Below are positions 1-5,989 of a DNA stretch of 8,307 nucleotides, in pieces. The translations under genes and the position numbers were made by a program. A model generated the notes under the pieces. The model was not told where the DNA came from and made no database searches. It saw only the letters and a program-made list of their open reading frames with translations. Source of the DNA: Bacteroidales bacterium (GTDB lineage: Bacteria > Bacteroidota > Bacteroidia > Bacteroidales > SM23-62). Location: NCBI GenBank assembly GCA_016783865.1, contig JADHVS010000194.1:1-8307 (forward strand), in the 5' to 3' direction. Position 1 is the first letter of the stretch; every line of letters begins with the position of its first letter.

Positions 1-391
1 TTTCGAATTCCTCCGGTTCATTGGAAGGAGTGATATCGAAGGCAATGCCAAAGTTTTCCAATTCTCTTGTGACAAAATGAAAAGTACCTCCATATAATCC
101 TTTCTGGAAAATCGCATGATCACCTTTTTTCAGGAAGGTGAAAAGGGTGGTGGAAATAGCCGCCATTCCCGAACTGAATACCAGTCCGGCTTCCCCCTGT
201 TCAAGTTTAGCCAGTTTGTTACTAAGTGAATCTATATTGGGTGTATTGAAGTACCTCGGATAGCGTACCTCATCCAGTTCAAGGTACTCAAAGGATGTGG
301 AAGTATGGATGGGTGTGTTTACACCACGAAAGACTTTATCTACCTGCGTTCCCGCATGAACACAGGCGGTGTTTTTTGATTTCTGGGACAT
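1..391 (-). CDS. Cys/Met metabolism PLP-dependent enzyme (cystathionine gamma-synthase / gamma-lyase type), N-terminal part
   Basis: Reading leftward from the ATG at 389-391, about 130 codons are open to the window edge; the C-terminal two thirds, including the PLP lysine, lie outside. The protein belongs to the trans-sulfuration family, cytosolic PLP enzymes that make or split cystathionine, methionine or homocysteine. Visible family marks are VHAGTQ near residue 11, TPIHTSTSF at 26-34, the Y44-x-R46-x-x-N49 motif that contacts the PLP phosphate of the neighbouring subunit (here in the variant order NTPN), the phosphate loop SSGMAA at 73-78, and LYGGT at 99-103 with the tyrosine that stacks on PLP. 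The start is fixed by an in-frame TGA at 410-412, with no other ATG between. It follows the SDR gene by 18 bp on the same strand and has no evident Shine-Dalgarno, so co-transcription is likely. Synthase and lyase members cannot be told apart from this fragment. Confidence 0.9.
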   Translation of the reverse strand, partial: MSQKSKNTACVHAGTQVDKVFRGVNTPIHTSTSFEYLELDEVRYPRYFNTPNIDSLSNKLAKLEQGEAGLVFSSGMAAISTTLFTFLKKGDHAIFQKGLYGGTFHFVTRELENFGIAFDITPSNEPEEFE

Positions 392-409
392 GTATATGCA
401 TTTGGTAAA

Positions 410-1150
410 TCAGCGGTTAAAATAATATATTTTAAGGAACAATGCATAAAGTCTCCAGCGTTTGGTTACATAAACTTTTTTTCTTTTTCCCTTTATTGCC
501 CTGTAAATCTGCGCAGCTGCTTTTTCCGGTGAAGCAACCCAGAATAAGGTATCTCCCTTGGCCATGTCGGTAGCCACAAAACCGGGCCTCACATCTGTAA
601 TTGTTATGGGAAGTTTTTGTTTTTTTGATTTAATGCGCAATCCTTCCAGGTAGTTCATCTGGTATGATTTGGAAGCATTATAGCCCGGTGCACCCGGATT
701 GCCTCTCAAGGCTGCAATGGAGGTTATCCCGACGATATGTCCCCTGCCTTGCTGCTGAAAATACCTGTAAACAAAAGTGATTATATCTGTAAATGCGGTA
801 ACATTGGTTTCGATAGTCCGGAATTCCGGTTCAAGATCGAGTTCTTCATTAATATAACCTATCCCGGAACTCATAACAAGCAGATCCAAACCTCCCAGCT
901 CCTTAATAATCTCATTCAGGTTTTTTGATGTTTTGGACATATCACGTATATCAAAAACCCTGTAAATATACTTTTCAGGATTTTCCTGCTGTAGCTCTTT
1001 CAGAAGGTTTTCCCTTCTTCCTGTTATGCCTACCTGGTAATTTTTGTTGACAAGAATTCGTGAGACAGCCCTGCCAATGCCAGAGGAAGCTCCTATGATT
1101 ATAGCTTTTTTATAGACAGGTACGTCTGGATTAAAGAGGTCTGGTTCCAT
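410..1150 (-). CDS. Short-chain dehydrogenase/reductase (SDR), classical type
   Basis: A 246-residue protein with the classical SDR layout. The Rossmann nucleotide loop GASSGIG is at residues 20-26, and TGRR at 43-46 puts arginines after the second strand, which usually favours NADP(H). D67 and D70 lie in the adenine-binding region. SSG at 94-96 replaces the usual NAG. N116 sits in the helix-4 position, and the catalytic residues are S144, Y157 and K161 (YNASK). PGFVATDM at 189-196 is the segment after the active site that leads into the substrate loop. The last 20 residues are rich in aromatic and basic residues (KRWRLYALFL), as in related SDRs thought to lie against the membrane. The substrate cannot be inferred. 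It starts at the edge of the heptamer-rich divergent spacer and probably reads through into the PLP enzyme gene. Confidence 0.93.
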   Translation of the reverse strand: MEPDLFNPDVPVYKKAIIIGASSGIGRAVSRILVNKNYQVGITGRRENLLKELQQENPEKYIYRVFDIRDMSKTSKNLNEIIKELGGLDLLVMSSGIGYINEELDLEPEFRTIETNVTAFTDIITFVYRYFQQQGRGHIVGITSIAALRGNPGAPGYNASKSYQMNYLEGLRIKSKKQKLPITITDVRPGFVATDMAKGDTLFWVASPEKAAAQIYRAIKGKRKKVYVTKRWRLYALFLKIYYFNR

Positions 1151-1158
1151 AATTTAAT

Positions 1159-1200
1159 GGTTCTTGGTTCCTGGTTGGTGTGGGTTTTGAGTGTGGGTGT
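1159..1200. repeat. Degenerate heptamer array, left inverted arm
   Basis: Six successive 7-bp units begin 9 bp upstream of the SDR start: ggttctt, ggttcct, ggttggt, gtgggtt, ttgagtg and tgggtgt. Read on the minus strand they become acaccca, cactcaa, aacccac, accaacc, aggaacc and aagaacc. The same unit type appears on the plus strand at 1304-1359, and two units (acaccca, accaacc) are identical. Function is unknown. Confidence 0.7.
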
Positions 1201-1273
1201 GTTATCAATTGCCGTCTGTTTTAGCTGATTGATCCAATTATAACCGTGCATCACCCCGCAAAAGTTCCATCCT

Positions 1274-1287
1274 ACAAGTTACAAGTT
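1274..1287. repeat. Two tandem acaagtt heptamers
   Basis: Two perfect copies of acaagtt lie between the two heptamer arms. Their reverse complement (aacttgt) differs by one base from the aacttgc unit repeated further right, so they look like an inverted, diverged member of the same family. Confidence 0.6.
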
Positions 1288-1303
1288 ATTTCTATAATAT
1301 GAA

Positions 1304-1359
1304 ACACCCACCACCCACACTCACACCAACCTGCAACTTGCAACTTGCAACTTGCAACC
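1304..1359. repeat. Degenerate heptamer array, right inverted arm
   Basis: Eight units in strict 7-bp register: acaccca, ccaccca, cactcac, accaacc, three copies of tgcaact, then tgcaacc. The part at 1313-1331 is the inverse of 1173-1198 on the left, apart from one 7-bp block (1181-1187) present only on the left. The array ends about 35 bp before the acetyltransferase start and overlaps its likely promoter. Confidence 0.75.
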
Positions 1360-1374
1360 TTTTAGTTATATTAG
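1345..1374 (+). promoter_or_regulatory. Candidate Bacteroidota-type promoter of the acetyltransferase gene
   Basis: TATATTAG at 1367-1374 matches the phylum's TAnnTTTG -7 box at five of six fixed positions. A TTG at 1345-1347 lies 19 bp upstream, the expected spacing for the -33 element. Transcription would start about 15 bp before the ATG. The TTG belongs to one of the tgcaact heptamers. This is motif matching only. Confidence 0.4.
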
Positions 1375-1394
1375 AGAATTTCAATTAAATAATC

Positions 1395-1913
1395 ATGCCA
1401 GATCAAATTGAACCAGTCAAAACTAAGCTCCCCGGCTTCACTATCCGCCATGCAGAGGAAAAAGATGTTCCACTGATCCTTGAATTTATAAGGCAACTTG
1501 CTATCTATGAGAAACTGCTGAACGAAGTGGTGGCCACAGAAGAAGATTTTCGGCGCTGTCTGTTCGGTAAAAAAAGATATGCTGAAACAGTCATCGGTTA
1601 TGAAGGAGATGTGCCGGTGGGATACGCACTCTTCTTTAACAGCTTTTCGACATTTCTAGGGAAACCTGGTATTTACCTCGAGGACCTGTTTGTCAATCCT
1701 GAATACCGGGGGAAAGGATACGGGAAAGCCCTGCTGACTTACCTGGCAAGACTGGCCGTCGAAAGAAACTGCGGCAGGTTGGAATGGGCTGTACTCGATT
1801 GGAATGAACCATCAATAAAATTTTATGAATCACTCGGTGCAAAGCTGATGAAGGAATGGATCATTAACCGGGTCGATGGGACCAGCCTTGAGGAACTTGC
1901 AGAACAGTTCTGA
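1395..1913 (+). CDS. GNAT N-acetyltransferase, SSAT / thialysine acetyltransferase-like
   Basis: A 172-residue cytosolic acetyl-CoA-dependent acetyltransferase of one GNAT domain. The fold starts with FTIRHAEEKD at 15-24. YLEDLFV at 94-100 leads into the acetyl-CoA pyrophosphate loop R105-G-K-G108-Y-G110. WNEPSIKFYESLGA at 136-149 is the signature shared with eukaryotic diamine acetyltransferases (SSAT1/SSAT2), including the tyrosine (Y144) that usually acts as general acid. Known relatives acetylate polyamines, thialysine or other amines; which one applies here cannot be read from the sequence. Length is typical. It has no Shine-Dalgarno, runs divergently from the SDR gene and converges on the broken VOC gene with 48 bp between their stops. 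Confidence 0.92.
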   Translation: MPDQIEPVKTKLPGFTIRHAEEKDVPLILEFIRQLAIYEKLLNEVVATEEDFRRCLFGKKRYAETVIGYEGDVPVGYALFFNSFSTFLGKPGIYLEDLFVNPEYRGKGYGKALLTYLARLAVERNCGRLEWAVLDWNEPSIKFYESLGAKLMKEWIINRVDGTSLEELAEQF

Positions 1914-1961
1914 AACACCTCCTGGGCATTCACTTGTCAACATAACTCTTTGATAGCCCCG

Positions 1962-2370
1962 CTAAACATTGGATGGATTTGCCCCTAATATTTCATCCAC
2001 CGGTTCCAACAACTCAACCTTTCTGCCTTCCGGATCAAGAACCCAAGCAAATTTTTTGTATTCATATTCTTCCGGTTCACCTTTTACCTGAACACCTTCG
2101 GCTTTCAATTCCACTAACAGGGCACCCAGGTTTTCCACCCTGTAATTGATCATGAACTCATTTTTGCCTGGATCATAATAATTCGTTGTTTCATCCATCG
2201 GGCTCCAGATGGTATAACAGGTTTTTTCCTTATCAGCATGATCCCGCCAGGCAAAGACAGATCCAAATTCTTCAGATTGGATCCCAAGGTGCTTTGTATA
2301 CCAGTCTTTTAGCTTTTTAGGATCCTTACTCTTGTAGAAAATACCACCCCAGACCAGTTACTCTTTTCAT
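1962..2370 (-). pseudogene. VOC-family (glyoxalase/bleomycin-resistance-like) gene with a one-base frameshift near the start
   Basis: An ATG at 2368-2370 opens a frame reading MKRVTGLG that would stop after 14 codons at 2326-2328. From 2345 leftward a second frame is open to the TAG at 1962-1964. Joining the two by dropping one base within 2346-2350 gives a continuous 135-residue protein beginning MKRVTGLGGIFYKSKDPKKL, a typical VOC start. It continues through HLGI, FAW, NEFMINYRV and a C-terminal FAWVLDPEGRKVELLEP with the family's metal-ligand glutamate region. The full span is 409 bp, one more than a multiple of three. VOC proteins are metal-dependent enzymes or binding proteins for small electrophiles or antibiotics; the substrate is unknown. 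Either the gene is recently inactivated or the base is a sequencing error. An internal ATG at 2196-2198 would give only the last 78 residues, half a VOC domain. Confidence 0.85.
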
Positions 2371-2488
2371 AAAATTGCAGGTTAAATATTTACCATGCTA
2401 ATTTAGACAAATTTTAAATAACTTGTATTTAATTGATAAATAAATATTTATAGGACCTAATTATTAAATTAACTATTATTTACGTAGG

Positions 2489-2508
2489 TCAACTGCAAAA
2501 ACAGTTGA
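2489..2508. promoter_or_regulatory. Inverted repeat, candidate operator for the BlaI-like repressor
   Basis: Perfect 7-bp arms, tcaactg and cagttga, are separated by six bases. The right arm overlaps the proposed -33 element at 2504-2507, where a dimeric repressor could block transcription. It lacks the TACA/TGTA half-sites of classical BlaI/MecI operators, so assignment to this repressor rests on position only. Confidence 0.35.
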
Positions 2509-2535
2509 ATAACTTGAAAAATAGTTTTATGTTTG
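2504..2535 (+). promoter_or_regulatory. Candidate promoter of the BlaI/M56 operon
   Basis: TATGTTTG at 2528-2535 fits TAnnTTTG exactly, and GTTG at 2504-2507 lies 20 bp upstream as the -33 element. This implies a leader of about 235 bases. A TATAAT at 2638-2643 is a weaker alternative because it is not the phylum's usual form. Confidence 0.4.
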
Positions 2536-2775
2536 TATTGACATTGGCAGTCTGAAAATTTCAAGTCCCGGTATATTGAATACTGCGAGAGAATTCACAA
2601 CGGGTACTCCGGGCGGGGTTAACGAGCGCAAAAAATTTATAATAAAGGATCGAAGATTGGCTTAGCCGAACTCAGGAAGTCATTTCCTCGCCGCAACCGG
2701 CAAGGAGTTCAAATATTCATTGCAGAACAGTTGTGGCAAACAGTAGTGTTACGAAAACATAAAATACTTTCTCAT

Positions 2776-3147
2776 ATGAAAAAGCTTACCAAAGCAGAAG
2801 AAGATGTGATGCATATTTTATGGGAATTGGAAAGAGGCCTTGTAAGAGATGTAATCGAAAAGTTTCCTGATCCTAAGCCGCCTTACAATACGGTATCAAC
2901 TGTAATCCGGGTTCTCGAGAAAAAAGGTTTTGTCGATCACAAGGCATATGGCACTACATATGAGTATTATCCGTTAATTAATAAAGAGGATTATGCCAAA
3001 GTTCATTTCAATGACTTTATGAAAAACTATTTCAATAATTCCTTTCCGCAGATGGCTGCCTTTTTTGCAAGGGAGAACAACCTGGACATGAAGGACCTTG
3101 AGGACATATTGAAAATGACCGAAGAAGAGATAAAAAAATCAAAATAG
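2776..3147 (+). CDS. BlaI/MecI/CopY-family transcriptional repressor
   Basis: A 123-residue winged-helix repressor. LTKAEEDVMHILW at 4-16 is the usual family opening. YNTVSTVIRVLEKKGFV at 37-53 contains the recognition helix, and HKAYGTTYEYYPLI at 55-68 is the wing. The C-terminal half (70-123) is the helical dimerisation part, where family members are cut or displaced on induction. The start is placed at the ATG at 2776 because KKLTKAEE is the standard N-terminus; the in-frame TTG at 2731 would add 15 residues unlike the family. It lies 7 bp before the M56 protease gene, the usual repressor/anti-repressor pairing, and most likely represses its own operon. Targets elsewhere are unknown, and no beta-lactamase gene is in the window. 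Confidence 0.95.
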   Translation: MKKLTKAEEDVMHILWELERGLVRDVIEKFPDPKPPYNTVSTVIRVLEKKGFVDHKAYGTTYEYYPLINKEDYAKVHFNDFMKNYFNNSFPQMAAFFARENNLDMKDLEDILKMTEEEIKKSK

Positions 3148-3154
3148 AATAGAG

Positions 3155-4681
3155 ATGAATGAATGGATCATGTACCTGGTAAAATCCGGATTAGCACTAT
3201 GGCTTTTCTATGGAATTTACTGGTTGTTCCTGAGAAAGGAAACATATTTCTCTGTGAACAGGTTCGTATTGCTCGGCTCCGTTGTATTGTCATTTCTTCT
3301 TCCACTGGTTCCGTTTAGTGATTGGATCCAGCTTGGTGAAAAGCAGGACATGGTTTCTGGTATCTTCATTAACCTGGAAACTGCCCTGGCATCATCCGGC
3401 ATGCCAGCTCCGGCATATGCCACTCAACCAGGCTTCCTGGCACACTGGAGCAACTGGCTTTTGTTAGGTTATATGGCAGGTATGCTGATGCTTCTTGGTC
3501 GTTTGGTCTGGCAATGGGTTCAAATTATTAAAATGCGAAGCCGAAGCCAGCTTTCAATCAAAGATGGAATGAAACTGGCATTGGTAAAAACTGAAATATC
3601 TCCTTTTTCATGGTTTAACTTCATTTTTATAAATCACTCACTTCCACCCGAGGAGGATCTTATGAAAATTGTAAAACATGAAAAGGCACACTATAATAAA
3701 TTTCATTATATCGATCTGCTTGTCATCGGACTGGCCGGATTAATTCAATGGTTTAATCCTGTTATGTGGTTCTTTGACAGGTCGATACGTGAAATACATG
3801 AATTCGAAGCCGACCGGGAGGTATTGCGCTGGAATCCCAATGTGGGACGATATCAGGCTTTATTGGTTAATCAGATTACCGGACTTGAAATCTTCAGACT
3901 TGCCAATGGGTTCAGTAAATCATTAACTAAAAAAAGAATGATCATGATGACAAAAGCTAAATCAACAATGAAAGCACAATTAAAAGTGCTTGCTCTTTTA
4001 CCCGCTATGGTATTAATATCGTTGGCATTTTCACAAAAATCCGGAAACTTTCCGAGCACTATTATTGATGGCAACATTGTTAGCGGTAAAGTGATTCTGG
4101 AATCTACAAGTGAACCTTTGCCAGGCGTTCATGTCATAGTTAAGGGCACAACCAATGGCACTATGACTGGGATGGACGGAACTTTTGAGATCGAAGTTTC
4201 AGACAATAAGGCCAAATTGGTATTTTCTTTTGTGGGATTGGAAACTGTTATTGCTGGAGTTAAGTCTGGCAATATGGTTATAAAGATGTCCCCAAGCGAT
4301 TATCAGATTGATATGGACAGGGAATGTTATATGATCGCAGAAGAGAAAGAGCTTCCACCTGAGGAAGGTTTTTGGGTAGTTGAGGATCTTCCGGCTTATC
4401 CACACGGTACGGATGGCATAAAAAAATACCTGCAAAAAAATATGCAGTATCCCGATGATGCCAAAAAGGAAGGTATTGAGGGTATTGTCCATGTATCGTT
4501 TGTTGTAAGCGGAAAAGGCGAAGTGAAAGAAGCAAAAGTGGTGAAGGGTGTTCACGAAAGCCTTGATAAAGAAGCTCTCAGGCTGGTATATATGATGACC
4601 GAATGGACTCCGGGAAAGCAACATGGAAAAGCAGTCCAGGTAAGGTTGACACTTCCCGTTGCGTTTAAATTATCGAACTAG
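3155..4681 (+). CDS. BlaR1-like M56 metalloprotease fused to CarboxypepD_reg-like and TonB C-terminal domains
   Basis: A 508-residue inner-membrane protein. Hydrophobic helices lie near residues 7-26, 35-54, 99-121 and 275-292. The cytosolic loop between the last two carries the zinc motif H175-E176-K-A-H179 and HEFEADR at 215-221, whose glutamates are candidates for the third ligand. After the last helix the chain should be periplasmic. Residues 308-378 resemble a CarboxypepD_reg-like beta domain (SGKVILESTSEPLPGVHV, then a GTFEI strand). Residues 420-506 match a TonB C-terminal domain: MQYPDDAKKEGIEG, LDKEALR, WTPGKQHGKAV. In the BlaR1 family, sensing outside activates the protease and the partner repressor is inactivated. 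No penicillin-binding sensor domain is present, so the signal is not obviously a beta-lactam. The linker before TonB-C is not proline-rich and no typical ExbB-contacting N-terminal anchor is present, so TonB-C may be a sensing or binding module rather than an energy transducer. Confidence 0.95.
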   Translation: MNEWIMYLVKSGLALWLFYGIYWLFLRKETYFSVNRFVLLGSVVLSFLLPLVPFSDWIQLGEKQDMVSGIFINLETALASSGMPAPAYATQPGFLAHWSNWLLLGYMAGMLMLLGRLVWQWVQIIKMRSRSQLSIKDGMKLALVKTEISPFSWFNFIFINHSLPPEEDLMKIVKHEKAHYNKFHYIDLLVIGLAGLIQWFNPVMWFFDRSIREIHEFEADREVLRWNPNVGRYQALLVNQITGLEIFRLANGFSKSLTKKRMIMMTKAKSTMKAQLKVLALLPAMVLISLAFSQKSGNFPSTIIDGNIVSGKVILESTSEPLPGVHVIVKGTTNGTMTGMDGTFEIEVSDNKAKLVFSFVGLETVIAGVKSGNMVIKMSPSDYQIDMDRECYMIAEEKELPPEEGFWVVEDLPAYPHGTDGIKKYLQKNMQYPDDAKKEGIEGIVHVSFVVSGKGEVKEAKVVKGVHESLDKEALRLVYMMTEWTPGKQHGKAVQVRLTLPVAFKLSN

Positions 4682-4709
4682 AAATTATTCTTAATTATGT
4701 TTTTAAGTC

Positions 4710-4759
4710 ATCCCTTTCTGCCTGTCCGCATGGATAAGTGGGAGGGATTGCACTTTTTT
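4710..4759 (+). terminator. Possible rho-independent terminator after the BlaI/M56 operon
   Basis: Arms atccct (4710-4715) and agggat (4743-4748) can pair around an inner small hairpin (tgtcc / ggata around gcat). Six T residues follow at 4754-4759, five bases beyond the stem. The position 29 bp after the operon stop fits, but the outer stem is short and the loop long. Confidence 0.35.
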
Positions 4760-4978
4760 ATACCATATCATCCGGGCCCTGTTCCGCTTTTAACTTTGGC
4801 CTGGATAAGATCAGGGGTCAATTGCCCTGTCACCCTCACCAGTTGACACGAAATATCACTTTCCGGGAGTCGAAAATTTAATCCTATGTTAAATGGAAAA
4901 GTAGCCGTCATTGCGTAAATTAGTAGCCGCAGACTAAGGATTAAACACAAACAAAGTAACCGACAAACCAACAAACCC
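4760..4978. other. Non-coding spacer before the small membrane protein gene
   Basis: No gene is supported here. TAACTTTG at 4791-4798 matches the TAnnTTTG -7 box but has no TTG at the right upstream distance, so it is only a weak promoter candidate. The last 35 bases before the ATG are A/C-rich, with loosely repeated caaacca-like words and no Shine-Dalgarno. Confidence 0.4.
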
Positions 4979-5326
4979 ATGTACTTAAAGAGAGTTTTAG
5001 CTTGCCTTCTGGGCGGGGTTCTGGCCGCTGTTATCTGTGTTATCGGAGGACAGATCATCTTTGGTTTTGCCGGGGTAGATGCAGCAATCCTGGCATCTTC
5101 CATAGCCAACCGGATACTGATCGGTTTTGTTATCGGGATAAGTGGCTGGAAAATTCAATATCTCCTGCATGGTGCCATGCTGGGATTCATAATCTCAATA
5201 ACCGTGTCGATAGGATTTATAGGCAGTAATAACCTTGGATTTGTCCTGTATACAACCGCGGGAATATTATATGGAGTAATGATAGAGTTACTGTCCACTA
5301 AAATTTTCAAAGCTCCAATGAAATAA
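4979..5326 (+). CDS. Small integral membrane protein of unknown function
   Basis: A 115-residue, strongly hydrophobic protein. Likely membrane helices are near residues 4-28, 42-57, 61-82 and 86-107, joined by very short loops, with lysines and arginine at both ends (YLKR, KIFKAPMK). Glycines are frequent in the helices (GGVLAA, GFVIGISG, GAMLGF), suggesting tight packing or a channel- or carrier-like bundle, but no family motif was recognised. The ATG at 4979 is the first in the frame and gives a sensible short N-terminus before helix 1. It stands alone: the upstream operon ends almost 300 bp before, and the next gene is convergent across the heptamer array. Confidence 0.75.
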   Translation: MYLKRVLACLLGGVLAAVICVIGGQIIFGFAGVDAAILASSIANRILIGFVIGISGWKIQYLLHGAMLGFIISITVSIGFIGSNNLGFVLYTTAGILYGVMIELLSTKIFKAPMK

Positions 5327-5332
5327 AACCTG

Positions 5333-5440
5333 TAACCAATTCCCAAATCCCACAACTCACACACGCTGTTCACCTTTCACCAATCACTGTTCACTGCTTT
5401 GCCCACACCCTCGACTCACGATTCACGACTCACGATTCAC
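5333..5440. repeat. Period-7 heptamer array between convergent genes
   Basis: The spacer holds words repeating every 7 bp. A CA step occurs at 5337, 5344, 5351 and 5358, then at 5371, 5378, 5385 and 5392 (units gttcacc, tttcacc, aatcact, gttcact), then at 5417, 5424, 5431 and 5438. The last block is four units alternating gactcac and gattcac at 5413-5440. The array fills nearly the whole gap between the two stops. Small open frames through it are artefacts. Confidence 0.75.
5408..5420. repeat. 13-bp direct repeat, copy 1 (left of the NimA-like gene)
   Basis: ccctcgactcacg; the same word with one change (ccctcgattcacg) recurs at 5977-5989, so the two copies bracket the NimA-like gene. It contains the gaytcac heptamer of the neighbouring array. 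Confidence 0.5.
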
Positions 5441-5895
5441 GATTTCTTCCCAGTCATACTTTCAATATCAATTCTCAACACAGCAGTCTCCCGCAGACTA
5501 TTCTTCTCAAACACATGCTCCCCCTGCCCGGTATGTTGCTCCATCAATACGTTCAAACCGTCTGATTTCTCCTCTTCAGTCTGCAGCAGGGATATTCTTC
5601 CATAACCAACCACACTCCTGTATTTCATGGTAAAATCGCTGCAGGTCTTTTCGCCTTTGACCAACTCATCATCCACTATAACCTGAAAGCACACCTTTGG
5701 ATATTTCGCAATCATATCCATTTTCTTTCCCTCCTTCGCCGAATGGAAATAAATGCATCCATCCCGGTATCCATAATTAACCGTTATCAGATACGGCTCT
5801 GTACCGTCCGTAAATGCAATACTGCACAAAATCCCCTCCTGCAAAATCCCCTCAATCTCCTTCGGATCCAATATTTCTTTATCATTTCTTCTCAT
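5437..5895 (-). CDS. NimA-like pyridoxamine 5'-phosphate oxidase family flavoprotein
   Basis: A 152-residue protein of the split-barrel flavin-binding fold. It opens with MRRNDKEI and shows the family's strands PYLITVNYGY at 34-43 and CIYFHSAKEGKKMDMI at 47-62 with H51, the position of the conserved histidine in Nim proteins. Then come YPKVCFQV at 65-72, the C-x-x-x-T-x-x-Y-R-S-V block at 85-95 (CSDFTMKYRSV) and GYGRI at 97-101. Relatives bind FMN or another flavin or heme and act as reductases; true Nim proteins reduce nitroimidazoles, but most family members have no known link to resistance. Residues 16-24 contain a small duplication (EGILQEGIL), coded by two copies of caaaatcccctc 15 bp apart at 5827-5838 and 5842-5853. 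The gene is preceded by its own AT-rich spacer. Confidence 0.9.
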   Translation of the reverse strand: MRRNDKEILDPKEIEGILQEGILCSIAFTDGTEPYLITVNYGYRDGCIYFHSAKEGKKMDMIAKYPKVCFQVIVDDELVKGEKTCSDFTMKYRSVVGYGRISLLQTEEEKSDGLNVLMEQHTGQGEHVFEKNSLRETAVLRIDIESMTGKKS

Positions 5896-5939
5896 TAATC
5901 TCAGGTTATTTCGATCGACTTATTATTCATTCATTAATT

Positions 5940-5959
5940 TTAAATTTTCCAAAATTTAA
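5940..5959. promoter_or_regulatory. AT-rich inverted repeat over the likely promoter of the NimA-like gene
   Basis: Perfect 9-bp arms, ttaaatttt and aaaatttaa, flank two C residues. On the minus strand AAATTTTG at 5950-5957 matches the TAnnTTTG box with one change and would give a leader of about 50 bases. The repeat could be an operator, but AT-rich dyads are common by chance in such spacers. Confidence 0.3.
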
Positions 5960-5976
5960 TCCCTTGGCCCCTCATC

Positions 5977-5989
5977 CCCTCGATTCACG
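5977..5989. repeat. 13-bp direct repeat, copy 2 (right of the NimA-like gene)
   Basis: ccctcgattcacg differs at one position from the copy at 5408-5420 and has the same orientation. Its last base is the first base of the 28-bp palindrome. Confidence 0.5.

Larger units (their letters stand above)
2371..2730. other. Non-coding spacer upstream of the BlaI/M56 operon
   Basis: With 2731-2775, about 400 bp lie between the VOC gene and the repressor ATG. The first half (2371-2550) is very AT-rich and holds two inverted repeats: gaccta at 2454-2459 with taggtc at 2485-2490, and the 20-bp repeat at 2489-2508. The second half (2560-2730) is richer in GC, with short dyads such as ggcttagcc, but shows no recognisable coding frame, tRNA or known RNA family. 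It probably contains the operon promoter and a leader. Confidence 0.6.

Noticed and set aside
1304..1359. CRISPR-like array
   Set aside because: The units are 7 bp with no spacers and no cas genes are nearby.
2529..2555. Eight-codon leader peptide (MFVLTLAV)
   Set aside because: It overlaps the proposed -7 box and has no ribosome site or attenuation structure.
2731..2775. TTG start giving a repressor 15 residues longer
   Set aside because: The extra residues do not resemble BlaI proteins, and the ATG at 2776 gives the standard KKLTKAEE start and length.
4907..4916. cgtcattgcg, resembling the start of a dispersed repeat seen in Bacteroidota
   Set aside because: Only ten bases match and the rest of such an element is missing.
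4768..5109. 113-codon minus-strand open frame
   Set aside because: Its first part is antisense to the membrane protein and the remainder lies in the non-coding spacer; its sequence has no protein-like pattern.
5399..5605. Small plus-strand open frame through the heptamer array
   Set aside because: Its first part is repeat translation and the rest is antisense to the NimA-like gene.
5827..5853. Two copies of caaaatcccctc inside the NimA-like gene as a functional repeat
   Set aside because: The copies are 15 bp apart in frame and simply encode EGILQ/EGILC; the region aligns in length with family members.
5437..5895. Nitroimidazole resistance gene
   Set aside because: Family membership is clear, but most members are not resistance genes and nothing here (insertion sequence, known nim allele) supports that role.
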